A stretch of DNA of 64,000 nucleotides from Aphanomyces cochlioides (Eukaryota; Oomycota; Saprolegniomycetes; Saprolegniales; Verrucalvaceae), in assembly GCA_019828595.1 (NCBI GenBank), contig JAHQRK010000030.1, positions 248,001-312,000 of the forward strand, in the 5' to 3' direction. Within the stretch, counting starts at the first letter, position 1. Every line of letters begins with the position of its first letter. Positions 9,509 through 19,749 of the stretch are shown here, one piece after another. The notes below the pieces were generated by a model that searched no databases, was not told the DNA's origin, and saw nothing but the letters and a program-made list of their open reading frames with translations. The position numbers and the translations under genes are program-made.

Positions 9509-9550
9509 GGCCCTTTTGGGCCATATTAATTCTTTAATATACTCAGTTAA
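9509..9550 (+). promoter_or_regulatory. LINE-A 3' terminus: two stem-loops and ACTCAGTTAA tail
   Basis: GGCCC/GGGCC with a TTTT loop (9509-9522) is directly followed by ATATTAA/TTAATAT (9523-9540) and ten bases up to the target site. Such 3' stem-loops are template recognition signals in other LINE-SINE pairs; that role is inferred here. The last 16 bases recur at the SINE-A ends with two differences. Confidence 0.65.
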
Positions 9551-9596
9551 CCGCTTAGCATGCGGGAGGTACAGGGATCGATACCCTGCTTCTCCA
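9551..9596 (+). pseudogene. tRNA-Ala 3' part, nt 28-73, after LINE-A copy 1
   Basis: Starts with the right target duplication (9551-9567) and continues to the discriminator A. It contains the B box but no acceptor 5' strand or D arm, so it cannot make a tRNA alone. Confidence 0.9.
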
Positions 9597-9597
9597 G

Positions 9598-9669
9598 GCG
9601 TCTGTAGTATAGTGGTCAGTACTTCACGTTGTGGCCGTGACATCCCGGGTTCGACTCCCGGCAGGCGCA
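9598..9669 (+). tRNA. tRNA-His(GTG)
   Basis: Complete 72-nt cloverleaf: acceptor GCGTCTG/CAGGCGC, anticodon loop TTGTGGC, T arm CCGGG/CCCGG, discriminator A. The base at 9597, between the tRNA-Ala end and this gene, is G, so the G-1 that histidine tRNAs need is present in the DNA. T5 at 9672-9676 is the expected Pol III stop. The upstream tRNA-Ala is broken here, so transcription must rely on this gene's own boxes. Confidence 0.95.
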
Positions 9670-10355
9670 TCTTTTTAGCTTCTTTCTATTCAGGACACTA
9701 CTCTTTCACGCGATCTCCTTTTCACCTCTGTAGGACACTTCTTTTCCAACATTATCTGTATTCAACTTGACAAGTATACACTGTCCACAATGGAAAATAT
9801 AACAGTTAGACTTTGAACAGTATATTTCTTGGAATCACTTGGTCGATGTGCAATGAAATGGTTGAACCAGAATGTGTACAGCACTTTGAATGGTGTTTGT
9901 GGTCGCGTCACATGGATAAAGAAGGATAGAAAACATCTCTTTTGTTGTCAATCGCTTGACACTTTTTGGTGTGAACGGTTCGTGTCCCATCGGTCGAAAT
10001 CGTTTTTTGCTCATAACTTTTGCAATATTGCTCCGATTGACCTCAAACTACTTGCAAACTCTTGCTTTTGAAAAGCTCTATCGATTCACACCCTCAGATA
10101 CCAAAAAAAGACGACCAGAAATCGACGTACTGTCAAAAAACGGGTTTGCAACAGCTTCATCCACACCAACGAGTTCTCCAACAAGCCGACAAGAAATCGA
10201 CAGTCTCCACGGGACATTTTGGCATACAAGTATCCCGTAGACACGACGAATGCCTGGTTGCAAAAGGGTCGTCACAATCTATCCTTGTACAGACAAGAAC
10301 AAGAAAGTGGACGATTTGGCGGACTTGATGCACAGACACAAAAGAACAGTAAAAA
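9670..10355 (+). repeat. Spacer of tRNA array unit 1
   Basis: 686 bp. It begins with the T5 terminator. Open frames of 80-94 codons overlap one another in several frames and recur in every unit; no RNA gene or known protein is recognised. It ends in CAGTAAAAA just before the next tRNA-Ala. Near-identity to the other spacers points to recent amplification or homogenisation. Confidence 0.85.
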
Positions 10356-10400
10356 GGGGATGTAGCTCAGATGGTAGAGCGCCCGCTTAGCATGCGGGAG
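10356..10400 (+). pseudogene. tRNA-Ala 5' part, nt 1-45, split by LINE-A copy 2
   Basis: As at 278-321 but one base longer: the junction reads GCGGGAG then ACTTTCG. This shows that LINE-A itself begins with ACTTTCG and that the duplication here is 18 bp. Confidence 0.9.
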
Positions 10401-10481
10401 ACTTTCGTTTTTGCTTTGTAGGTTAAACTACCACAGCCCCCCAACGGAAAATCTTGCTTTTTAGGTGCTTTCGACAACGTC

Positions 10482-13007
10482 ATGGCCTCTAGCGCGGAAA
10501 AAACCATCCTTTCGACGGTGTCTCGATTCGCTCAACGTGAATCGACGCCTGACTCTAGCCAAGCGACGCCCGGTCCGAGCCGAGAAGCCGCTGAAAAACC
10601 TCCTTCCTCTAGGAACAGCGCCGCTGCGTCCGACTCTCTTCGTAGGGAAAATGTTTCCAACCAAGATGGTGTTGACTTAGGTGGTGACACTGGTCCAAAT
10701 ATGGACAAAAAAAATGGACCCGATGATGCAGGAATGGGTATGGATATTAATGGTTCCAACGAAAAACCTGCCTCTGACGCCAATGGTGGCAAATTACCCA
10801 AGGATTCTGACAAGCCTGGGGAGAATATTACCCATCCTGACGGCACCCCTCATGGACGAGTTTTACCTAATTCGAAAAATCCCTCCAAAGATGGGACAAA
10901 CTCTCCTGCCAAACCCTCCAACCCCAAAAAACAAGCTTCGTCCAACAACGAAGGCAAAAAAACCAACTCGAAGAAAAATAATGTCTGGGAAGGAGCCCGC
11001 CATGTGAAAACCCAATTGGTTCGCAACACTGGTGGGCATCCCATTGACGACTCTGAATTGGAAGAATTAATTCGACAAGCTCGAGAATTCCGCCAAAACC
11101 CTACTGCTATGGATGAATTCATTGAAGACATCTTGAAAACTCCATCCTCGAAGGCTTGCACTGTGGACATTCCTCTGGGAGAAGCATTCCGTCAAGTCAA
11201 GGACTACCAAATCCGAGCGAATTTAATTACCCAAAACCCGGGTACGCTTTGGGAATCGAAATTCAAGGAAATTCTGTTCCACAAGAAAAACCCGACTACT
11301 CTCTCTTTGACGTTTTATGACGATGATCTATTGCGCAAAACTTGTGGAACCTCCCTTCGTCTGGGAAAACAAGAATTTACTGTGCCTGAATATTCTCCCC
11401 ACTCGAAACTTTATTTTATTACTTTCAACAACCTGGTGGATCACGATATTCAAAAAGCGATTTTGAAAAAGTTGGAAGAGCTCACTCACTGCGTCATTGT
11501 TGGTTTTAACCCCAGTACTGACAATTTATTACGCTCGACCCAATTTCGAGTCCTTTTTGACTCCGAAACTCCTCCTTTGGCATTGGTACCAGATGATGGA
11601 GGCGAGCCTCTGAGAGAAATCGAGATCCAAAACCAAGTTTATGTTTTTCAACATAAAATTCGGTCCCTCAATCAAACGGTCCCTCCCAGCGTTCAAGCTA
11701 GACTGGAAAAAGCCAAACAAAAAGACGACGCTAAAAAGAATACAGACCATGTCGAGGAAAACGCTACAGAGGAAAAGACTGATGCTCCCGAAAATCCATC
11801 GACAGAAAACCAACCACCCAACACCCCGAAGGAAAATACTGGCACAACTGGAAACTCCGAATCCCCTAATGCCGATCCCAAGGAAAATCAAAATGGCAAG
11901 GAAAACTTTGTCGACCTGTCAAGCGATGTGGACATGGAACAAGAGGAGAAATCAAATATCGAAGAGGAAGAAATGGTAGCTCAACCCAAGAAGATATTAA
12001 ATCCTCCACAATCACCCAAGGGCTCGAGCGAGAATAATATTATTCTCACAGACAAACCCAATTTATCCCAGGACGAATTTAAACCAACTCGAGCCGGTTT
12101 TATTCAAGGTCCCCAATACAAAATATCAGCTACCTCGATTCCAACACAAAATCGATTCGCTATCCTCAGCTCAGACGACTCTGACGTGACAACATCAGGC
12201 ACAACGGTTCCTCGATTCCATCTTGATATCGTTCCTACCGACACGCCCAAAAAACGTCCTGCTTCGTCCCCAAAATCAACGATACCCAAAAAAATTCCAG
12301 CCTCTACGAAACCAGCAGGAGCCAAAGTGAAGGCTCAAATCACAGAGCTGAAGAAAAAACTGAATGAATCTACCAACCCATTGGTATTTCATGATGAAAC
12401 CCTCAACCAACCTGGCTTTATTGGAAATATCTATATGGACCCAAAATCTCGCAAAATCGCATCCAATTTAATTGCCTCGAGAGGAATTATACGTTTAATG
12501 GCTGGAGAAAATCCCATGCAAGCTATTGATGAAGAACGATTTACCTCGTACTACCAAAAACAGCATGGCCATCCTCCTCCTGAAAATTACAGCCCCACAA
12601 ATCTATTCCAAAGTTTGTGTCCAAATGACGAAGACTACCACATGAGAAGATCTCTAGCAGCAATCGATCTATTTCTGTCCAACAGAGCACCTGAAGCTTA
12701 TACGAACGATGAGTATATTAATCTGTGCCTGAAAGACAAAGTCCACCGTTGGCCCAATTGCAATTTAATCACGGACGCCTCCTTGATTAAATTAATTTCC
12801 AGTCCTGCTGCTGGAAACCTGGTGCAACATCATAAAATTGAAGAAGAGTTGAGCCATATTGTGAAAGATCTGGCACTCCAAACAATTGACCCTACGAAGT
12901 GTTTTGACTCGGATACTGATGCCTTGTTAACTTTACTTCCGGACGAAAAGGCTCCTGAACTCGACTACAAAGAACTTGGCGATGGTGACAATGCAGACTC
13001 CAATTGA
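10482..13007 (+). CDS. LINE-A ORF1 protein, copy 2 (841 aa)
   Basis: Full-length, same architecture as the copy 1 protein at 402: disordered N-terminus, RRM-like segment near 285-400, charged linker, helical C-terminal domain. It differs by P25S. At codons about 168 and 230 its silent sites follow different partners (copy 1 at the former, copies 3 and 4 at the latter), a hint of mosaicism. No frameshift or stop is present. Confidence 0.9.
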   Translation: MASSAEKTILSTVSRFAQRESTPDSSQATPGPSREAAEKPPSSRNSAAASDSLRRENVSNQDGVDLGGDTGPNMDKKNGPDDAGMGMDINGSNEKPASDANGGKLPKDSDKPGENITHPDGTPHGRVLPNSKNPSKDGTNSPAKPSNPKKQASSNNEGKKTNSKKNNVWEGARHVKTQLVRNTGGHPIDDSELEELIRQAREFRQNPTAMDEFIEDILKTPSSKACTVDIPLGEAFRQVKDYQIRANLITQNPGTLWESKFKEILFHKKNPTTLSLTFYDDDLLRKTCGTSLRLGKQEFTVPEYSPHSKLYFITFNNLVDHDIQKAILKKLEELTHCVIVGFNPSTDNLLRSTQFRVLFDSETPPLALVPDDGGEPLREIEIQNQVYVFQHKIRSLNQTVPPSVQARLEKAKQKDDAKKNTDHVEENATEEKTDAPENPSTENQPPNTPKENTGTTGNSESPNADPKENQNGKENFVDLSSDVDMEQEEKSNIEEEEMVAQPKKILNPPQSPKGSSENNIILTDKPNLSQDEFKPTRAGFIQGPQYKISATSIPTQNRFAILSSDDSDVTTSGTTVPRFHLDIVPTDTPKKRPASSPKSTIPKKIPASTKPAGAKVKAQITELKKKLNESTNPLVFHDETLNQPGFIGNIYMDPKSRKIASNLIASRGIIRLMAGENPMQAIDEERFTSYYQKQHGHPPPENYSPTNLFQSLCPNDEDYHMRRSLAAIDLFLSNRAPEAYTNDEYINLCLKDKVHRWPNCNLITDASLIKLISSPAAGNLVQHHKIEEELSHIVKDLALQTIDPTKCFDSDTDALLTLLPDEKAPELDYKELGDGDNADSN

Positions 13008-13107
13008 CTCGCCAACACACAAAATCAATTAAAACCACAATCACCACACCCCGACCCAAACCAACACAACGACTTGAAGTCAAAAAATCAAAACCCAAAT
13101 ATTAATC

Positions 13108-16100
13108 ATGACCGTGACCACAATTAACGCGCTACCACAAGCCATTATCGACTGGGATATTAGCTTGTTTTCTCTCAACACAAATGGTCTCTCCAACTCT
13201 TTCCACCACCTTCTCAAGAACTTTCTCCTCAAAAACTCTATCTCACTTATCCAAGAAACTCGACTGCCTTACCCCAGCGACCATGGCAAAATCAATTTCT
13301 ACTGGAAAAAACATACCAACCAACAAGGCACTTTCTTCTACGAGGAGCCAATTTATTCCATCAGCCATACCTCTCATCCTACTGGAGGCCTTGCTACATT
13401 TATTCATCCTGACTGCCCTCTGGACAATTGCACCAATTTAAACCACTCTTGGGACAAACCTCTCCTCCGTGGTCGTTATTTACTTATATCGGCCACTCTG
13501 GACAATATCCCGGTTTTTATTCACAACATCTATGCTCCGTACGACTATCACGACCGTGTGGATTTTTTTAATGATCTGCCTCGCGATTTTCCACCCGAAG
13601 CTTTTCATATTGTTGGTGGCGACTTTAACGTTATTTTCTCCCCAACATTAGATTCATGCCGTCCTTCGACTCATGCGACCCATGGCTCATATGAACTCAA
13701 CCTATGGCTACAAGATTTACACCTCGTTGACATTTTCCGTCAACAAAATCCACTGAAACGTGCTTTCACAAGTCCAAAATTTGTCAATCGGCTTGACTAT
13801 ATTTTCATCTCATCTGCTATGGCATCCCTACGTCATCTGAAATTTCGTCACCTGGAACCAATTCCTCATGCTGACCACACTCCCTGCAAATTATTGACCA
13901 AACGTCCATCAGTATCAATGGGACCTGGTCCATGGAAAACACCACAATGGGTTCTCAACAATGACAAGGCCAAATTAATTATCTCTCGTCAACTTGAAAC
14001 CTTCCTTACCAAGACCCAATTAAACTCAAATGTTGGTCTACATTTCGACACCATGATCACCAACATGCGAAATCAATTAAAATACCTACACGACGAGTTG
14101 GTCGAAAATCAACAAAGGCCTCTCAAGAAATTATCTATGGATTTGGCTTTATTGATTCGGGATTACCAAAACGCCCCATGTGCGTCCTTGATGGCACGTA
14201 TCAAAACAATTCAAGCTGCCATACATGAATACCATGACAGGAAAAAAGTCCTACGGGAAGATACTGCTATGCAAACTCATCTCGAGAAAGCGGAAAGGTG
14301 TACCAAATTTCACCTGAAGCCACCTCGCACAATCCCTTTACAAAAATCTCCCTTCAAGGCACTCAAAATGTCCAATGGAAATATTGCTTCTGATCAACAA
14401 TCAATTTCCTCGACACTCAACGAGTTTTATTCTGACCTGTATGGCGACCATGAGGCAGTTGACAAGGAAAGAATGGCCAAGTATTTAAAAACTCTGATAT
14501 CTCGCCGACTCAATATCGACGACAAGAGATTTATTGGGGCTCCTCTCACGGCAAACGAATTTTATTTTGCCATTAAACACTCCAAACGGAATTCAACTCC
14601 TGGGCCAAATTCACTGCCCTACGAAATTTTGAAAATGTTTCCCCATGAATGGTCCCTGGCTTTGGAAATGCTATACTATTACCAAATCAACTCTCACTCC
14701 AACTTGGCACCCTCCCAATTGACAAGTTTAATTGTACTGCTGTACAAAAAGGACGACAAACTACTCCCAAAAAATTACCGTCCCATCAGCTTGGTCAATA
14801 TCGACGTGAAAATCCTCACAATGGTCCTTGCAGAACGAATGCAGAGAATCATTCAGTCGATAGTCCACCCGGATCAAACAGGTTTTATTCGTGGTCGATC
14901 AATCCAAACCAATTTACTGCGCTTGGAAGACCTGAATCACTTTATGAAGTTTTATTCCTCCGAGTCTATTGTGGCCCTCTTGGACTTTGAAAAAGCCTTT
15001 GATAGGGTCAACCATTCCTATTTATTGGCAACCCTGAAGGAATTTAATTTTCCACCGTCCTTTCTCAACATGGTCAAAGTGCTTTATTCAAATCGTCGTG
15101 GACGAATTATTGTCAATGGACATTTATCCAACCCATTTAAGATCCAACGTGGTGTTTTACAAGGCGACCCATTATCACCTCTTTTATTTGTCTTGGCGCT
15201 AGAACCTATGTGTTTAGCCATACGCAAGAGAAAAGATTTGGGCATACGAATTGGTCATCACACTCACACCGGGAGCTATTATGCAGACGACTCCCAATTG
15301 TACTCCAAAAATACATCGACGTTGCAACTCCAACTCGACATCGTCAAAAAATTCTGTGATATCTCTGGTTTCAAGTTAAATCTCTCCAAGACAGAATTAT
15401 TAACCCATGCCAATTTACCTCCAGACCTGGCACCTTTGGCTATTACTGATGACAAACCTGCTAAATCGTTGGGCCTTTTAATTTCTCCCAACATCACAGC
15501 CACAACACGTTTAAATTCGCTATTGGAGAAATTGGTCTCAAGAACACAACTATGGTCTTATCGAGCACGAACCCTACCCGGAAAAGTGACAATCCTAAGG
15601 TCAATTTGTTTTCCTGTGCTCTGGTATCAACTCCAATTTATTCCGATCGACAAAGAATATGCCAAACTATTCGACAAGGTCGCCAAGCAATTTATTCACG
15701 GCGATACAATTGATCCATATTCGACTCAACGTTATTTGCATCAATTCAACTCGGACATTATTTTCCTTCCAAAAGCACAAGGTGGTCTCGGATTTAAATC
15801 GTCTACCCACTGGTGGTCAAAACTACACCGGGTCATGACCTTTAAATGCTTCAAGCTACTCCTAGCACCACCTCACAACTCGTATGGTCAAACGAAATTG
15901 CCAGCATGGCTATCCATTGGAGAATATTTACTCTCCAGAGCCTTCAGTCCATGGGGAAATTTTTATGATCTCCTTTTCATGAGTCCACACTCTAGTATGT
16001 ACAAAGCCATATCCCACCAAGATAAGGTTCCACCTCTCTGGTCAGCATTTACTCGACTATGGTTATCCTTATCTCCAACCCCACTTAAATTTCCCACAGT

Positions 16101-17193
16101 TCAAGTCGATGGAAATTTTCCACTTTGGCACAATCAATTCTTACCCTTGGAGAAAACTGTCTTTGAACACTGCTATCCAAAGACTTATGATTATGCTGTA
16201 TCACTGGCAAAATTAAATTTTACCCATGTTCGCCACCTACTCGATGAAAATGGCAATCTTATGGATCGGAAAATCCTGTTAGATTGGATTAAATCTCAAT
16301 GCTCAAGACGCCATTTAGCCACTCCCGATCATAAATGGTGGTATGCTCTACACGGAAGACTTAAGTCTATCCTTCCATCTCCACCCGAGGACACAGAAAT
16401 TAATTTTCGTCAGCCTACACCTTATCGGCAAACGGCTACCGAAATTACTTGGGCTGGAAATTTTAAAGATGGCTTTTTACCCTTTATTGATGCCACCTTG
16501 GATGATTTAACTCATGAATTTAAATCCAAATCAGCTCAGGAGGTTTTACCCACAGCGCATTTATTGGTACCCTCGGATTTTTATGCCCACAAGGAAAATA
16601 TTAAAGTGGTCGCATTCTACAGGCAGCCCAAATTTATTCTGCCAACGTATAGTGCTTTCATATATCGACTGCTTATACGAGCCTTACCTCTCCGATACAA
16701 ATTCAAGTACTCGGACGATATCCCGAACACTTGTATTTTCTGTCATGAAGTGGAGACGTATAAACATTTCACCTTGGACTGTCCATATACTCGAGCATGT
16801 TGGAGTCCATTTAAATCCATGGCCAGATCCCTTAACTTTACTTGGCCAACTACCATGGAAAAAATATTCTTCTCTCCTATAGCACTCCAAGACAAAGACC
16901 TCCAAGCTGGATTTAATTTGCTGTGGCCAATTTTTTTATCTTGTATTTGGTATACAATATGGAAAACTCGGTGCGACCGGATTTACCGTCCAGATTTACC
17001 TAACAAAACACCTATGACGATATCCAGCTTAGCAGGACACATTATAAAGCGGCATCTGTACCAAGTCAATCGAGCCTCCTTGGACGACTCCACGAAGGCT
17101 TCCTTGACATCGGTGCTTCATAGTTTGCACCAGAATGAGTGGTTCTCTGCCCAAATCTTACCACAATCTCAAAACGAGACCTTGGAACCTTAA
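13108..17193 (+). CDS. LINE-A ORF2 protein, copy 2: APE endonuclease and reverse transcriptase (1361 aa)
   Basis: Intact enzyme with every motif of copy 1 unchanged: GGDFN, the Asp-His pair, YADD and the C-x2-C-x7-H-x4-C knuckle. The only protein difference I noticed from copy 1 is H438N, between the endonuclease and the reverse transcriptase core, away from catalytic motifs. It is shared with copy 4. Start 100 nt after the ORF1 stop. Confidence 0.95.
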   Translation: MTVTTINALPQAIIDWDISLFSLNTNGLSNSFHHLLKNFLLKNSISLIQETRLPYPSDHGKINFYWKKHTNQQGTFFYEEPIYSISHTSHPTGGLATFIHPDCPLDNCTNLNHSWDKPLLRGRYLLISATLDNIPVFIHNIYAPYDYHDRVDFFNDLPRDFPPEAFHIVGGDFNVIFSPTLDSCRPSTHATHGSYELNLWLQDLHLVDIFRQQNPLKRAFTSPKFVNRLDYIFISSAMASLRHLKFRHLEPIPHADHTPCKLLTKRPSVSMGPGPWKTPQWVLNNDKAKLIISRQLETFLTKTQLNSNVGLHFDTMITNMRNQLKYLHDELVENQQRPLKKLSMDLALLIRDYQNAPCASLMARIKTIQAAIHEYHDRKKVLREDTAMQTHLEKAERCTKFHLKPPRTIPLQKSPFKALKMSNGNIASDQQSISSTLNEFYSDLYGDHEAVDKERMAKYLKTLISRRLNIDDKRFIGAPLTANEFYFAIKHSKRNSTPGPNSLPYEILKMFPHEWSLALEMLYYYQINSHSNLAPSQLTSLIVLLYKKDDKLLPKNYRPISLVNIDVKILTMVLAERMQRIIQSIVHPDQTGFIRGRSIQTNLLRLEDLNHFMKFYSSESIVALLDFEKAFDRVNHSYLLATLKEFNFPPSFLNMVKVLYSNRRGRIIVNGHLSNPFKIQRGVLQGDPLSPLLFVLALEPMCLAIRKRKDLGIRIGHHTHTGSYYADDSQLYSKNTSTLQLQLDIVKKFCDISGFKLNLSKTELLTHANLPPDLAPLAITDDKPAKSLGLLISPNITATTRLNSLLEKLVSRTQLWSYRARTLPGKVTILRSICFPVLWYQLQFIPIDKEYAKLFDKVAKQFIHGDTIDPYSTQRYLHQFNSDIIFLPKAQGGLGFKSSTHWWSKLHRVMTFKCFKLLLAPPHNSYGQTKLPAWLSIGEYLLSRAFSPWGNFYDLLFMSPHSSMYKAISHQDKVPPLWSAFTRLWLSLSPTPLKFPTVQVDGNFPLWHNQFLPLEKTVFEHCYPKTYDYAVSLAKLNFTHVRHLLDENGNLMDRKILLDWIKSQCSRRHLATPDHKWWYALHGRLKSILPSPPEDTEINFRQPTPYRQTATEITWAGNFKDGFLPFIDATLDDLTHEFKSKSAQEVLPTAHLLVPSDFYAHKENIKVVAFYRQPKFILPTYSAFIYRLLIRALPLRYKFKYSDDIPNTCIFCHEVETYKHFTLDCPYTRACWSPFKSMARSLNFTWPTTMEKIFFSPIALQDKDLQAGFNLLWPIFLSCIWYTIWKTRCDRIYRPDLPNKTPMTISSLAGHIIKRHLYQVNRASLDDSTKASLTSVLHSLHQNEWFSAQILPQSQNETLEP

Positions 17194-19630
17194 AAGGCAT
17201 GTTATATTGCAACCTTTGAAGAAATTCACCTAAGTCACCCAAACCAATGGGAAAACTCAAAGTGGATTTTCTCGCGACCCACTTGGCCTTTTCATGCGTT
17301 TGATGGCTCGTTAGCCCCAGCTAACAGAGCTCTATGGACACACCAAGTAACTTTATCTCATGCCGAGTCGTTCACAAAATCGACTTGACTTTATCCGTTC
17401 ACCCAAAATGGCAAAACTATCGACAACTCTGGCATTGCTCTGACGATCATTTCAGACATTCTAATGGTCTTCAGGGTTGCTAGACATCCCAAGCAGACAA
17501 ACGCAAGCGTTAGATTGCAAAAAAGTGCAGTGGTTCTCTCACAACAACACTTTGAAAATTGTTACGACGTCTCCCCCTGGGGGCGAAATCTCAAAATCGA
17601 GTGCACACTTTTTGTTCGGGAAAATTGCGCCACGGTGCCTAAAAGATTCTCCCATGTCTCCTCCTCAAGATGTGCCAGTTTGCGAGTGCTCAAACCTCGC
17701 CAAACTCGCGAAACAAAATTCGAAAGGAAATTCGACCCGGTGACACCCATTTTGAACCGGTTTCAACCCGTCACCAAAAGTGAAATTTCTCTCGACCTAC
17801 TGCGTGGATTTCTACGTTTAGTGGCTTGTTATCTCAGTTGAATCGAGCTCTATGCCGACACCAACTAGCACATATTGCAGATCTATGGTTCAAAACCACG
17901 AACCCATTTTGGACTGTCACCCAAACCGGTGAAACACCAGGACAACTCGAACGCTTTCCCTACGGTCACCGAGTGACATCTAGGGGTCTAGTGGGTGGCT
18001 CCACCACTTATTACGACTAGCCAAAGCGTTAGAACGCCCTGAAACATCCTGGTTTGCTCGCAATCCTCAATCCAAAATGTCAACCGCCCCTATCCACCGG
18101 CTACAAAACCTTAAGTCGGCTACAGGTCGCAAATCATTTCCAATCGACCGGCTATGACTCTTTTCCATCCTATCATGGCTAGACGAGTGTTTTAAGCCAT
18201 CAAGAGCGATGATTGAAGCCCTGGAACCTACTTGCCGTCGCCCCGACAACTTTTGGTGAAATGGCTAAAACTCATCGGAATGGCTCCTGAACGCAAATCA
18301 ACTCCGATCGCCCAACTTAGAGTTGGAGAGGCTCGAGAATGTCCTCGCGATGGATTTGAGCTATCAAGCACCATGATAGCAGCACAGGAACCCAACTTCC
18401 GATTCCAAACCATTTTGAGCCGATAAGGCTCCAAAACGACCATCGTAGCTCATTTCAGCTACACGACTCTATATGCACCGATTAATATGGTGCATCCACC
18501 GCTAGCCTCCATTGATGGAGGACACCAAGTATGGCTATCTATCTCATAGCCGTTCGGAAGTTATGACTCCTTCAAATTTGGCCGCCGAGACGCCCGATTG
18601 GAAAAAACACTGGTTTTGGCTAGCGCTCTCCCGCTACACACTACCTATGGCGATTCTAATGGTGCGCTATCCTTCGTACGTATCGTCGCTACGATTCTGC
18701 CAAGTGGCTCCATGCACCGCGGCGCCGTTCGAAATCCAGCTCCGACGATGCTCGCGCTCGAGACCTATCCGCCCATGGCGCATGTCAAAATGGCTCCTCC
18801 CAAATATTTTACCCTTTTTTATTATTTTTGGGAGGTTTACCCCAAAAGCCCAACCCACAAGGGATTTTCCCTCTATCTCGCCACCATCAACTCCGATGAA
18901 GACGCTCCTGAAATCAACTTTGCTTGTCATGGAACGACCGACCTCGTTGATTTTTTTGGCTGGTCAAATCGTCCAAGAACATTTTATTTTGGATGGTCTT
19001 TTCTCTCAAACCCAGCTTTTCCCATGGTTACAGCGATTTAATTCGGCCTCCTGAGGTCGAATTAAATTGGCCACGACCTTTTTGGATTTTTTGGGCTCCT
19101 ACCTCTTGCCAATTTATTTTCCTTGGGCCTGATTTTACTCTGTTTCGACCCTTTTGTCAATTTTTGGCCTTCCTCTCCTGTCGATTTATTTATTCATGGA
19201 TCGACCCCAACTCAAGCTTTTATTTACTTGGCCTTTTTCACTGCGTACCTCCACTTGGAATTTTTATCAAGACTTTTGTATACAAATTTTCAAGTCCTCC
19301 ACAGTCAACCCGAAATTGCCTCGTATCTCGCCACCACCAACTCGGATCAAGATGGTCATGAAAAGAAAGTTGCTTGTATGGCTCTTCTCTATACTGTTGA
19401 ATTTTTTCACAGCCTGAATCGCCATGCAACATTTTCTTTCTGCCATGGTTCCTCCAAATTACCCCACACCCAAGTCTATTTCGGTTAAGCAACACTGGAC
19501 GATTTTCCACAAGAACCTTCCAAGGTCACATTTCGCAACACATATTTATTATGCGACCTATGAAGCCAAAATCGAAAGTCTAGTTTGCGGCCCTTTTGGG
19601 CCATATTAATTCTTTAATATACTCAGTTAA
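17194..19630 (+). other. LINE-A copy 2, 3' untranslated region
   Basis: Same hairpin-rich region as 7114-9550. Stem-loop train at 18312-18551, the 15-bp hairpin at 19036-19067, terminal stem-loops at 19589-19620. It differs at a few positions, for example CATGGTTACAGCG instead of CATGGATCCAGCG. Confidence 0.7.
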
Positions 19631-19676
19631 CCGCTTAGCATGCGGGAGGTACAGGGATCGATACCCTGCTTCTCCA
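19631..19676 (+). pseudogene. tRNA-Ala 3' part, nt 28-73, after LINE-A copy 2
   Basis: Starts with the right duplication and carries the T arm and acceptor 3' strand only; the partner is at 10356-10400. Confidence 0.9.
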
Positions 19677-19677
19677 G

Positions 19678-19749
19678 GCGTCTGTAGTATAGTGGTCAGT
19701 ACTTCACGTTGTGGCCGTGACATCCCGGGTTCGACTCCCGGCAGGCGCA
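19678..19749 (+). tRNA. tRNA-His(GTG)
   Basis: Intact 72-nt gene identical to the copy at 9598, with G at -1 and T5 three bases downstream. Its upstream tRNA-Ala is split. Confidence 0.95.

Larger units (their letters stand above)
322..9550 (+). mobile_element. LINE-A copy 1, full-length non-LTR retrotransposon in tRNA-Ala
   Basis: Two-ORF non-LTR element of 9229 bp: leader 322-401, ORF1 402-2927, 100-bp gap, ORF2 3028-7113, and a very long 2.4-kb 3' region. It lacks LTRs and a poly-A tail. It is flanked by direct copies of CCGCTTAGCATGCGGGA (305-321 and 9551-9567), the anticodon arm of tRNA-Ala. The 3' end has two stem-loops followed by ACTCAGTTAA. ORF2 resembles the L1/Tx1 group, known to include target-specific members. 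Both ORFs are intact, suggesting recent activity. Confidence 0.95.
7114..9550 (+). other. LINE-A 3' untranslated region, long and highly structured
   Basis: 2437 bp after the ORF2 stop without a long ORF. It contains many perfect inverted repeats: GTTAGC/GCTAAC at 7230-7245, a C5/G5 palindrome near 7492-7503, a regular train at 8232-8471, a long-stem hairpin at 8715-8756 and a 15-bp hairpin at 8956-8987. It also contains two diverged copies of a 42-codon segment (8794-8919 and 9244-9369) in one reading frame. The same region follows ORF2 at 17194-19630, 46367-48803 and 59793-62228. Confidence 0.75.
10401..19630 (+). mobile_element. LINE-A copy 2, full length
   Basis: 9230 bp, with the same layout as copy 1 and both ORFs intact. 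Flanking duplications at 10383-10400 and 19631-19648 are 18 bp. Shared changes (ORF1 P25S, ORF2 H438N, a GCCCATGG variant in the 3' region) group it with copy 4. It lies in the unit next to copy 1. Confidence 0.95.

Noticed and set aside
9829..10328. Recurrent small ORFs of 80, 94 and 88 codons in each spacer
   Set aside because: They overlap in different frames, are carried along by identical repeats, are altered by the indels in units 5 and 14, and show no known domain. Repetition here is not evidence of selection.
322..19630. LTR retrotransposon or endogenous virus
   Set aside because: No terminal direct repeats beyond the target duplication, no protease-integrase order, and ORF2 has the APE endonuclease plus RT of non-LTR elements.
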